Shown piece by piece: positions 8,176 to 15,002 of a stretch of DNA of 23,858 nucleotides (position 1 is the stretch's first letter; each line of letters opens with the position of its first letter). Source of the stretch: an uncultured Prevotella sp. (GTDB taxonomy: Bacteria > Bacteroidota > Bacteroidia > Bacteroidales > Bacteroidaceae); the NCBI GenBank assembly GCA_937877685.1, contig CALFGU010000047.1, forward strand, positions 1-23,858. Direction: 5' to 3'. Made by a program: the position numbers and the translations under genes. The notes under the pieces are model-generated. The model worked only from the letters and a program-made list of their open reading frames with translations. It was not told where the DNA came from and ran no database searches.

Positions 8176-8437
8176 AGTTTCTATATCTCCCAAAACAAAA
8201 CCACTTATAGGAAAAACAATCATACTTATTGTGCTTCTTATTTGGGTACTTAGGAACTAGAATTTGAGGGTTAAGAACACCGAAAACCTATATGTACACA
8301 AAACATTCAAATTCAGAGCACTATCTGTTTGGTTAAGTGAGAAGTCAATTATTGACGGAAATCTGCGAAACGGTTCTGCTTGTGTGTAAAATAATAACTA
8401 ACTTTGTCTTCTCAAAAATTCATCATTTCCTAATTAA
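8176..8437. other. Spacer upstream of the TlpA lipoprotein with degenerate 21-bp repeats
   Basis: No coding potential is evident. On the minus strand two adjacent 21-bp segments (8253-8273 and 8232-8252) each begin with TAA and share CAAAT in the same phase. The word TTTGAGGGTTAA (8263-8274) is the inverse of TTAACCCTCAAA, found upstream of rubrerythrin (18194-18205). This looks like a weaker copy of the phased repeat family. The rest of the spacer is AT-rich and ends with a promoter-like TAACTTTG. Confidence 0.35.
8375..8406 (+). promoter_or_regulatory. Predicted promoter for the TlpA-like lipoprotein
   Basis: TAACTTTG at 8399-8406 matches the Bacteroidetes -7 box TAnnTTTG. TCTG at 8375-8378, 20 bp upstream, is a three-of-four match to TTTG at -33. 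The start codon follows about 40 bp after the -7 box. It sits downstream of a strong terminator, where a new promoter is needed. Confidence 0.5.
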
Positions 8438-8446
8438 GTGATTCCT

Positions 8447-9064
8447 ATGAAAAAGACATTTATCCACACGTTATTCTTAACTGTAAGCGCAGGTCTGATA
8501 ATGGCTTGTGGCGGCACGGGAACTAATCCAGTAGCAGATAATTCCAGCGACAGCGCTGCGACTCATGCAGAAGATAGTGCCTCTGCGACAACTGACACGA
8601 TTGTTTACGAGCATGAGTATATCGTAAAGGTGGGCGACACAGCGCCTGACTTTTCATTGCCCATGACAGATGGCAACACTTTCACGCTTTCCGAGCAACG
8701 CGGTAAGGTAGTTATGCTTCAATTTACGGCAAGTTGGTGTGGCATCTGCCGTAAGGAAATGCCGCATATCGAACGTGAGATTTGGCAACGCCATAAGGAC
8801 AATAAGGATTTCGTACTCGTAGGCGTGGATCGCGAAGAAACGAAAGAGAAAGTGGAAACCTACATTCAAAAATTGGGAACTACCTACCCCATGGTTTTGG
8901 ATACGGCTGCCAATGCCTTCTCAAGTTATGCCCTTCGTCAATCTGGTATTACGCGCAACGTACTTATTGACCGCGAAGGCAAAATTGTGAAACTCACACG
9001 CAGATTTGAAGAAACGGAATTCAAGGAACTCGTGCAAACAATTGATAGTTTGCTGAGCAAGTAA
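8447..9064 (+). CDS. TlpA/peroxiredoxin-like thiol-disulfide lipoprotein
   Basis: I chose the ATG at 8447 (205 residues) over the in-frame GTG at 8438 because it gives a clean lipoprotein signal, MKKTFIHTLF... with the lipidation cysteine at 21 (LIMAC). A low-complexity linker rich in Ser, Ala, Asp and Thr (about 22-50) follows, then a thioredoxin fold beginning VGDTAPDFSLP (62-72), the redox motif WCGIC (97-101; Cys98/Cys101) and a conserved QSGITRNVLIDREG region around the cis-proline position. Such proteins reduce or shuttle disulfides in the periplasm; Ile in place of the common Pro in the CxxC is tolerated in the family. It has its own promoter-like site and ends at a two-way terminator, so it is probably monocistronic. 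Confidence 0.88.
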   Translation: MKKTFIHTLFLTVSAGLIMACGGTGTNPVADNSSDSAATHAEDSASATTDTIVYEHEYIVKVGDTAPDFSLPMTDGNTFTLSEQRGKVVMLQFTASWCGICRKEMPHIEREIWQRHKDNKDFVLVGVDREETKEKVETYIQKLGTTYPMVLDTAANAFSSYALRQSGITRNVLIDREGKIVKLTRRFEETEFKELVQTIDSLLSK

Positions 9065-9081
9065 AACGTTCAAACAAGAAT

Positions 9082-9115
9082 AAAGGCGACACGCTCAATG
9101 TAGCATGTCGCCTTT
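9082..9115. terminator. Two-way terminator between the TlpA lipoprotein and the ZIP gene
   Basis: AAAGGCGACA (9082-9091) pairs perfectly with TGTCGCCTTT (9106-9115), with three more inner pairs (GCT/AGC). The stem is GC-rich with A- and T-rich feet, so it can act in both directions. It lies between the convergent stop codons at 9064 and 9141. Confidence 0.85.
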
Positions 9116-9140
9116 ATTGTTTCTAAAAACTTAAATGAGG

Positions 9141-9896
9141 TTATGCAAAGAAGTTTTCCATAAACACAAGTGAAAGGAAACCGAGCAAAAGGGCATAAGT
9201 GGCCGACTTTTGGTAACCATGAGCGTGCGTTTCGGGAATCATCTCATCACTCACGACATAAAGCATCGCGCCACCGGCAAAAGCGAGCATCGCGGGGAGT
9301 AACATTTGCGAAATAGCCCCTGCAGCATAACCGATCCATACACCTACGATTTCCAGACCTCCGATAGTCAAGGAAATAAGTAAGGTGCGCCAACGACTGA
9401 CACCTAATAAAAGAAGCGGAGAAATCACTACCATCCCCTCAGGTACGTTTTGCAAGGACAAACCAGCCGTTACTGCCCATGCATTTGAAACTTCCTCAGC
9501 GTTAAAACTGATTCCGGCAGCAATGCCTTCGGGTAATTTGTGAAGGGCTATCGCTAAAACGAAAAGAAGTACGCGATTGAGCGAAGCATTCGTAGCATGC
9601 TGTTCGGGGTCTAGACCCGTGATGTGATGTAAGTGGGGAGTAACGTGGTCTAAAAGATTTAGGAAGAGTGCGCCGCCCAAAACGCCGCCAACAATCATCC
9701 ACCACCCACTAAGTGCTACACCTTCACAGGCGGGAAGAATAAGACCTACGATGGAGGCAGCAAGCATTACGCCTGCACAATAGCCCATTACGGTGTCGTT
9801 CCAACGATGTGGGAGTTCCTTAATGAGAAACCCCAGCAATGAACCTATAAGTGAGGCGCCACACAAGGCGAGGGCGCTGATCCAAACGGAAGACAT
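9141..9896 (-). CDS. ZIP-family divalent metal transporter
   Basis: The 251-residue inner-membrane protein has about eight hydrophobic segments. It carries the ZIP metal-site motifs in transmembrane helices IV and V: HKLPEG (119-124) and QNVPEG (149-154). It also has a short histidine-containing loop (DHVTPHLHHITG, about 83-94) and a late DEMIPETHAHG (217-227). ZIP proteins bring Zn2+, Fe2+ or related metals into the cytoplasm; the N in QNVPEG and H in HKLPEG fit a ZupT/GufA-like bacterial branch. The metal cannot be assigned from sequence. The start MSSVWIS follows the AT-rich leader ATAAATT typical here. It lies downstream of the GH13 gene across a fold-back element; no functional link between the two is evident. 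Confidence 0.92.
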   Translation of the reverse strand: MSSVWISALALCGASLIGSLLGFLIKELPHRWNDTVMGYCAGVMLAASIVGLILPACEGVALSGWWMIVGGVLGGALFLNLLDHVTPHLHHITGLDPEQHATNASLNRVLLFVLAIALHKLPEGIAAGISFNAEEVSNAWAVTAGLSLQNVPEGMVVISPLLLLGVSRWRTLLISLTIGGLEIVGVWIGYAAGAISQMLLPAMLAFAGGAMLYVVSDEMIPETHAHGYQKSATYALLLGFLSLVFMENFFA

Positions 9897-9901
9897 AATT
9901 T

Positions 9902-10161
9902 ATAAGGTTTTGAGGTTTTAAGTTTTTTAGGTTATAAGACCATTCGGACTGGATAGTCCTATAACCTCATAACCTTAGTCCTTACAACCTTAATTTGAGT
10001 TTTGAGATTATAAGGTTATAAGACCATTCGGATTAGATACCTCCACGTTCTCATAACCTTAGTCCTTACAACCTTAATTTGATTTTGAGGGCTTGAGGTT
10101 TTAAGACTATTCGGACTGCATAGTCCTTACAACCTTAAAAACCTCATAACCTTAAAACCTC
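9902..10161. repeat. Modular fold-back element, GH13-ZIP copy, with three ~84-bp units
   Basis: Three tandem units begin at 9929, 10013 and 10096. Each has AGGTTATAAGAC or AGGTTTTAAGAC followed by the core CCATTCGGA or CTATTCGGA. Units 1 and 2 share an exact 33-bp stretch (9966-9998 and 10050-10082), giving a period of 84 bp. Units 1 and 3 carry a small hairpin beside the core (GGACT...AGTCC at 9946-9959 and 10113-10126). Outer arms are GGTTTTGAGGTTTTAAG near the ZIP start and its inverse AACCTTAAAACCTC near the GH13 stop. It occupies almost the whole 268-bp spacer, which contains no gene. Confidence 0.8.
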
Positions 10162-10164
10162 AAA

Positions 10165-11820
10165 TTAAAATTTCAACACTGTCGCACCCCAACTGGGCAT
10201 GGTCACTTTTGTAAAGCCGTCAACCTCAAGGTTGATGACTTGCACCTCATCGGTGAGCAAGTCCGTAGCACAGTGTGTGCCCTCTTGGAGAGAAAGGAAT
10301 TCAAAAGCGTGTTCGGGGATACGCACACCGATAGTTGTGGGATATTCATCGAAGTTTACGACTACCAAAATCGTACTTTCCTTGCTGCGACGGAGGAATG
10401 CGAAATTGCGACTGGGATTTAATCCTTGCTCACCATCGTAATTCACATACATCAAGTCGTAGAAAAGACCATTATTAAAGGCATCCTCTTCATTACGCAA
10501 GCGGAGCACCTTCTTATAATAGTCATAAAGTTCCTGCTCTTGCTCTGTAAAGTCATTACCTCCGTCAAGAAGTTTATGAAGTTTCGCTACGTGCCAATAG
10601 TCAAAGATAGTGGTGCGACCGTCTCTGCCAGAGAAGCCTTCTTCATCCATACCGGGTTCACCAATTTCCTGACCGGCGTAAATCATCAAGGGATTTTCAC
10701 GCATCAAAGCGCTTACGATGAGTGCAGGTTTCGCTTTCTCGGGAACAGTAGCAAAGAAGTTTGAAGCAATACGCTGTTCGTCATGATTTTCCAAGAAATC
10801 AAGCATGTGGTCATGGATATCATCCACCGCTTGCCAAGCTCCTGTGATAGCAGCAGCAGGTTGCTGGTGACAAACAATGGCACGGAGCGTATCGTAAAGA
10901 CCTACCTTGTCATAGAGATAGTCAAACCCACCGACCTTAATATAATTGCGATATTCGTTAGGGTTATAAACCTCGGCAATAAACTGAATGGCGGGGAACT
11001 TCTTCTTCACCTCCTTAATGGCATACTTCCAAAATTCCACGGGCACCATTTCCGCCATGTCACAACGGAAAGCATCAACGCCCTTCTTTGCCCAGAATTG
11101 CAAGATTGCCGTCATCTTCTTCCAGGTATTGGGAATGGGTGAAAAATGCTTCACGCCACCACCACAATAATCCACACCGTAATTCAACTTTACGGTTTCA
11201 TACCAGTCATTACAGTTGGGCCACGCATGGAAGCAGTCATTACCCGTTGCCTTTGCGGGAAGTTCCTCGTAGGAATTCTTAGCGTCAGTCGTAAAGTCCG
11301 TATGAAGCGCCTCGCCAAGGATATAATAGAAATTATTTTGGGCATCAAATCCCTTTGCTTGGTCATCGGTCTGACCAAGGTCCTTTGTGCGCGCAGGCTT
11401 TGCATCCGACTTATACTGACGTGCCACATGATTCGGTACAAAGTCGATTACCATCTTCAAACCTGCCTCATGGGTACGCTCAACAAGCGCTTCGAATTCC
11501 TTCATTCGGTTAGGCACATCCACCGCTAAGTCGGGGTCGATGTCATAATAGTCTTTAATGGCATAAGGAGAACCAGCCTCACCCTTAACTACCACAGGAT
11601 TGTCTTCAAGAATACCATAGTTAGCATAACTTGTCTTTGTGGCGTGCTCCAAAAGACCTGTGTACCAAATATGTGAGTAACCGCTTTCGTGGATACGCTC
11701 TAACACCTCTGCGGTAAAGTCATTCATCTTACCACATCCGTTTTCTGCGAGCGTGCCACACTTTACGTTTTTACCTCCTCGGTTAGCAAACAAACGAGGA
11801 AGCACTTGATAAATATTCAT
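10165..11820 (-). CDS. GH13 alpha-amylase family enzyme, cytoplasmic
   Basis: The frame is open further upstream to 11874, but I chose the ATG at 11820 (551 residues) because it gives MNIYQVLPRLFANR, the normal beginning of the barrel, and leaves an inverted repeat in the leader. All four GH13 regions are present: DFVPNH (126-131), GVDAFRCDMAE (247-257; nucleophile Asp254 with Arg252), FIAEVYN (280-286; acid/base Glu283) and FLENHDEQR (342-350; His346, Asp347). The C-terminal about 100 residues look like the usual beta-sandwich domain. There is no signal peptide, so it acts on internal or imported alpha-glucans or maltodextrins. Its exact specificity (hydrolase or transferase) cannot be read from these motifs. 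It follows fabD after 109 bp and precedes ZIP after a repeat-filled spacer. Confidence 0.9.
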   Translation of the reverse strand: MNIYQVLPRLFANRGGKNVKCGTLAENGCGKMNDFTAEVLERIHESGYSHIWYTGLLEHATKTSYANYGILEDNPVVVKGEAGSPYAIKDYYDIDPDLAVDVPNRMKEFEALVERTHEAGLKMVIDFVPNHVARQYKSDAKPARTKDLGQTDDQAKGFDAQNNFYYILGEALHTDFTTDAKNSYEELPAKATGNDCFHAWPNCNDWYETVKLNYGVDYCGGGVKHFSPIPNTWKKMTAILQFWAKKGVDAFRCDMAEMVPVEFWKYAIKEVKKKFPAIQFIAEVYNPNEYRNYIKVGGFDYLYDKVGLYDTLRAIVCHQQPAAAITGAWQAVDDIHDHMLDFLENHDEQRIASNFFATVPEKAKPALIVSALMRENPLMIYAGQEIGEPGMDEEGFSGRDGRTTIFDYWHVAKLHKLLDGGNDFTEQEQELYDYYKKVLRLRNEEDAFNNGLFYDLMYVNYDGEQGLNPSRNFAFLRRSKESTILVVVNFDEYPTTIGVRIPEHAFEFLSLQEGTHCATDLLTDEVQVINLEVDGFTKVTMPSWGATVLKF

Positions 11821-11854
11821 AGTCAGTTTTTTGTGTTTTGTTGAAATATACGAA

Positions 11855-11908
11855 CAAATGTGTGGGTGCTTCATCGCAAAGATTTACGACAAGGCACTCA
11901 CACATTTG
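11855..11908 (-). promoter_or_regulatory. Large inverted repeat between fabD and the GH13 gene
   Basis: The 15-bp arms 11855-11869 and 11894-11908 are complementary except for one position (wobble on one strand, mismatch on the other): CAAATGTGTGGGTGC and GCACTCACACATTTG, with a 24-nt loop. The structure ends 34 bp before the GH13 ATG and starts 21 bp after the fabD stop. No T-run follows it in the minus direction, so it is not a standard terminator. It may be an operator or a leader hairpin for the GH13 gene. Confidence 0.55.
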
Positions 11909-11929
11909 CTGTGCTAAATTATATAAGCA

Positions 11930-12814
11930 TTACAATCCACGAACAGTAACGTCACGCGAAATCTTAACAATCATTCCCTGAAGGGCCTTACCTGGACCGC
12001 ATTCTACAAACTCAGTAGCGCCAGCAGCAATCATATTTTGAACTTCCTTTGTCCAAAGCACACTTGCTGTCAATTGCTGAATGAGGTTTGCCTTAATGGT
12101 TTCGGGGCATTCGTGAGCGGCACCATCTACATTCTGATACACGGGACAGATGGGCTTATTAAAAGTTGTCTTCGCAATAGCTGCCTCCAATTCGTCCTTA
12201 GCTGGCTGCATCAAAGGAGAGTGGAACGCTCCGCTAACGGGAAGTACAAGTGCGCGCTTCGCACCTGCCTCTTTCAACTTCGCACAAGCCGCTTCAATAG
12301 CCGACTTTTCACCTGAAATCACCAACTGTCCGGGACAATTGTAATTTGCAGGGATAACGAGCGCTTCAGGAGTAGAAACTTCCTTACAGATTGCTTCTAC
12401 CTGTTCATCAGACAAACCAATAACAGCCGCCATTGTGCCAGGAACGGCTTCACATGCCGCTTGCATCGCAAGAGCACGGGCAGCAACGAGCTTTAATCCG
12501 TCTTCGAAAGAAAGACATCCCGCAGCTGTAAGCGCAGAAAGTTCACCGAGAGAATGACCAGCCACCATGGCGGGTTTAAATTCGTCACCGAGGCAAAGCG
12601 CTGAGATTACGCTATGAAGGAATACGGCAGGCTGCGTCACCTTAGTTTGCTTGAGTTCCTCATCTGTACCTTCAAACATAATATCTGTGATGCGGAAACC
12701 AAGAATATCATTAGCCTTTTCAAAGAGTTCCTTTGCAAGGGCATTATTTTCGTAAAGGTCCTTACCCATACCCACAAACTGTGAGCCTTGACCGGGAAAT
12801 ACAAATGCTGTCAT
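11930..12814 (-). CDS. fabD: Malonyl-CoA:ACP transacylase
   Basis: This cytoplasmic enzyme loads malonyl groups from CoA onto acyl carrier protein to feed fatty-acid synthesis. The 294-residue protein shows the N-terminal GQGSQ (8-12), the nucleophile motif GHSLGE (86-91, Ser88), the oxyanion/substrate region around AARALAMQ (111-118, with Arg113) and the catalytic histidine in GAFHSPLM (His198). Length and all motifs are normal. The start MTAFVFPGQG fits the family. It is not next to other fab genes. The 165-bp spacer upstream contains a -7-like box; the GH13 gene follows after 109 bp with a strong inverted repeat between them. Confidence 0.96.
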   Translation of the reverse strand: MTAFVFPGQGSQFVGMGKDLYENNALAKELFEKANDILGFRITDIMFEGTDEELKQTKVTQPAVFLHSVISALCLGDEFKPAMVAGHSLGELSALTAAGCLSFEDGLKLVAARALAMQAACEAVPGTMAAVIGLSDEQVEAICKEVSTPEALVIPANYNCPGQLVISGEKSAIEAACAKLKEAGAKRALVLPVSGAFHSPLMQPAKDELEAAIAKTTFNKPICPVYQNVDGAAHECPETIKANLIQQLTASVLWTKEVQNMIAAGATEFVECGPGKALQGMIVKISRDVTVRGL

Positions 12815-12906
12815 AATTAATTGATTCGTTAATTGGAATTTGCCACAAGGGCATTACTATTAGTAGCGAATTGGTTACTCAACCATGTTCGCAATCAAAT
12901 CTTTGG

Positions 12907-12914
12907 CAAAAATA
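12907..12914 (-). promoter_or_regulatory. Possible -7 box for fabD
   Basis: On the minus strand TATTTTTG matches TAnnTTTG about 90 bp upstream of the fabD ATG. A convincing TTTG at the -33 position is missing, so support is limited to the box and its position. Confidence 0.3.
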
Positions 12915-12979
12915 AATTATTCTGCGCACATACATAAGCAGTTGGCGCAAAAAATCACACGAATGGACTCCTTATTGAA

Positions 12980-13474
12980 TTAGGGAGCGGGATACACACG
13001 TACTTTTTTCGTAACAGTGACCAAGTAATACATCCACGAAGGCAACTGATACTGCACCTGACCTCCGGATATTTCAGTTGTCTTTACCACTGAGGGGTCG
13101 GCATTACCTGAAATGTGATACTTAGCCACGAGTTTCACTTGATAGTCTCCTTCTTTGTTGAAAACGATTGTGTCAGAGGGGTTGTTAGAATAGTGATCGT
13201 AAACCACAGTAGTGAAAGTAGGTTTATGAATACCCTCATTACGACCGTCGCTCCACTTATATTCTGCCTTGTAAAGCAAATGGCCACGCTGTGCTTGCTC
13301 TACGGTTGCCACAAACTTTTCACCGGCAACAATGCGGTCGGTTTCTGTAACCACCGACTTAAAGGTCATGTCGTGAATAACTGGACAAGTTGATGTGTAC
13401 TTATCGTCATCTCTTTCGCAGCTTACCAAACCGAGGGCTAAGGCAAAAATAGGAAGAAAAATTTTCTTTATCAT
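12980..13474 (-). CDS. Small lipoprotein of unknown function
   Basis: The 164-residue protein starts with a lipoprotein signal (MIKKIFLPIFALALGLVSC; lipobox LVSC with Cys19). The acidic ERDDD directly after the cysteine resembles the Bacteroidetes lipoprotein export signal, so surface exposure is plausible. The remaining sequence (EKFVATVEQAQRG, YKAEYKWSDG, DTIVFNKEGDYQVKLVAKY) reads like a single Ig/PKD-like beta-sandwich. There is no enzyme motif. It is preceded by a 181-bp spacer with a three-copy 21-bp array (13541-13603) about 70 bp from its start, which may regulate it. It may have its own transcript; fabD lies downstream after 165 bp. I do not recognise the family. Confidence 0.8.
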   Translation of the reverse strand: MIKKIFLPIFALALGLVSCERDDDKYTSTCPVIHDMTFKSVVTETDRIVAGEKFVATVEQAQRGHLLYKAEYKWSDGRNEGIHKPTFTTVVYDHYSNNPSDTIVFNKEGDYQVKLVAKYHISGNADPSVVKTTEISGGQVQYQLPSWMYYLVTVTKKVRVYPAP

Positions 13475-13540
13475 AAGATTTAAGTTTGAGTTATAAATTG
13501 AGGTTCGTGAGTTTGTTGAAAAACTATCTCACTTTGGAAA

Positions 13541-13603
13541 AACTAAGTTACTTATAATGAAAACTAAGTCACTAATAGTTTCAATTAAGTTACTTATAAT
13601 TTT
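13541..13603 (-). repeat. Three-copy 21-bp tandem repeat upstream of the lipoprotein gene
   Basis: Three consecutive 21-mers occupy 13541-13561, 13562-13582 and 13583-13603. On the + strand they begin AACTAAGTTACTTATAA, AACTAAGTCACTAATAG and AATTAAGTTACTTATAA. Twenty-one bases is about two helical turns, so the copies face the same side of the DNA. The nearest copy is 67 bp before the ATG at 13474. The inverse of AATTAAGTTACTTAT recurs exactly at 2868-2882. Confidence 0.7.
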
Positions 13604-13655
13604 GGATGCGTCACAATGAATCGTAACCAACTGAATTACAGAGAAAAGTAAGCAC

Positions 13656-14258
13656 CTAAAAATCTTTCAAAATGCTGTAAAGGCGTTGCACAGGTAACCC
13701 CATGACGTTAAAGAAACTGCCACGCAATTCTTCAACTGCCACAAGACCAATCCACTCTTGGATGCCGTAAGCACCAGCTTTATCCATGGGGCGATAGTGT
13801 GCCACGTAATAATCAATTTCTTGGTCAGTCAAAGGGGCAAACGTCACATCGCTCGTCACGGCAAAGTCCATTTGCTTCGCCTTTGTCACAATGGCCACAC
13901 CCGTTACGACTTGGTGCGTACGCCCAGCAAGTTGTTGGAGCATGAGTTTGGCATCGGCTTCATCAACGGGCTTACCGAGCACCTTTCCTTCGGAACAAAC
14001 AATCGTATCTGCCGTGATGATGAGTTCATCTTCCGCCATTTTCGCGGCATGTGCCTCGGCCTTCTTTTTAGCAATATAGCAAGCAGTTGCTTCATTCGTT
14101 AATCCCTGGGGGAAACTCTCATCCACATCCGCGAGAGTTCGCACGGTAAATTCCAATCCGAGTTGCGCCAACAATTCTTTGCGACGCGGCGAATTACTCG
14201 CAAGTATGATTTTATAGTTGCTCAAATGCGCAACAAGGGGATTCTGTATTTCGCTCAT
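13656..14258 (-). CDS. maf: Maf-family nucleotide pyrophosphatase
   Basis: Maf proteins hydrolyse non-canonical or surplus nucleoside triphosphates (dTTP, UTP and modified forms) and have also been linked to septum control. The 200-residue protein has the signature ASNSPRRKELL (20-30), the ITADTIV block (81-87; Asp84 the likely base), GKPVDEADA (95-103) and DKAGAYGIQEW near the end. The composition of the last block fits the dTTP/UTP-type (YhdE-like) subfamily, which is an inference. It starts 21 bp after kdsC, with which it forms an operon. The two, together with DUF2520, form a gene order I recall as common in Bacteroidales. Confidence 0.93.
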   Translation of the reverse strand: MSEIQNPLVAHLSNYKIILASNSPRRKELLAQLGLEFTVRTLADVDESFPQGLTNEATACYIAKKKAEAHAAKMAEDELIITADTIVCSEGKVLGKPVDEADAKLMLQQLAGRTHQVVTGVAIVTKAKQMDFAVTSDVTFAPLTDQEIDYYVAHYRPMDKAGAYGIQEWIGLVAVEELRGSFFNVMGLPVQRLYSILKDF

Positions 14259-14279
14259 ACATAAGTAGCTCTGAAAATA

Positions 14280-14798
14280 CTACCAACCAAAGGCTTCAGC
14301 ATCACTCATCCAAAGTCCCTGAGCTCGGAGAACCTGCTCAATAATATCGCGTCCGCAACCCATACCTCCCGCTTTGTCGCTCACGTATGTAGCAATCTGC
14401 TTGATTTCAGGCGCTGCGTCGGAAGGGCAACAGGGACATCCGCAATGCTTCATCACTTCGTAGTCGGGAATGTCGTCACCCACGTAAATAACTTCCTCGG
14501 GGTTCAAACCACTTTCCTCTAACCACTGCTTATAAACGGCAATCTTCACACTGACTCCCATAAACACATTCTGAAGTCCGAGTCCCACGTAGCGCTGACG
14601 CACAGCCTCGCTCTTGCCTCCCGTAATGATGGCGAGGTTCAAACCTTTTTTTACGGCTAATTGCATAGCGTAACCGTCTTTAATATTAGCTGTACGCATG
14701 GGTTGAGCATCCGTTCCGAGCGTTACGAGATTGGAACTCAACACACCGTCAACATCGAAAGCGATTGCCTTTATTTTTGTCAAATCGTAGTTAATCAT
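14280..14798 (-). CDS. kdsC: 3-deoxy-D-manno-octulosonate 8-phosphate phosphatase (KdsC-type HAD)
   Basis: This enzyme removes phosphate from Kdo-8-P to give Kdo for the lipid A core. The 172-residue protein is a capless C0-type HAD hydrolase: FDVDGVL (14-20; Asp15 nucleophile, Asp17), IITGGKS (57-63), a conserved lysine in VSVKIAVYK, and YVGDDIPD (105-112; Asp108/Asp109). This length and these motifs are those of KdsC. An unusual cysteine cluster, HCGCPCC (118-124), follows the last motif. Related phylum members often have one or two of these cysteines, so a structural role is possible. It is followed after 21 bp by maf and is separated from the upstream DUF2520 gene by a fold-back element. 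Confidence 0.9.
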   Translation of the reverse strand: MINYDLTKIKAIAFDVDGVLSSNLVTLGTDAQPMRTANIKDGYAMQLAVKKGLNLAIITGGKSEAVRQRYVGLGLQNVFMGVSVKIAVYKQWLEESGLNPEEVIYVGDDIPDYEVMKHCGCPCCPSDAAPEIKQIATYVSDKAGGMGCGRDIIEQVLRAQGLWMSDAEAFGW

Positions 14799-14802
14799 AA
14801 TT

Positions 14803-14994
14803 TATAAGGTTTTGAGGTCGAGAGGTTTTAAGGTTTTAAGACCGTGCGGGATGCTATAGACTTTAAAGTTTCTAAGGTCTTTAAGGTCATTAAAGTCTTT
14901 AAGGTTGCTAAAGTCGAGAACCATAGAGCATGTAGTTGTAGCATAAGTATCCGCAAGGTAGTTGTACTCTGTACTCTGTTATCTGTACTCTATA
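14803..14994. repeat. Modular fold-back element with unlike arms, DUF2520-kdsC copy
   Basis: Near the kdsC start the arm consists of AGGTTTTAAGG words (about 14806-14840) followed by the core ACCGTGCGGGA (14841-14851). Near the DUF2520 stop the other arm consists of GTACTCTG words (14963-14994), with the inverted core TCCGCAAGG (14950-14958). So the two arms belong to different word families while both cores face inward. The stretch 14948-14994 matches 410-456 in inverted orientation at 44 of 47 positions. The middle holds an 18-bp tandem repeat. Confidence 0.75.
14859..14912 (+). repeat. 18-bp tandem repeat, three copies
   Basis: Three 18-mers at 14859-14876, 14877-14894 and 14895-14912 share the pattern GTCTTTAAGGT..TAAA. 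They lie inside the fold-back element between kdsC and DUF2520. A frame across them would read as FKVxKV repeats, but it has no sign of being a real gene. Confidence 0.7.
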
Positions 14995-15002
14995 AAAGTA
15001 CA

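Noticed and set aside
11821..11874. N-terminal extension of the GH13 enzyme from the ATG at 11874
   Set aside because: The added residues are not part of the GH13 fold and overlap the inverted repeat; the start at 11820 fits the family.
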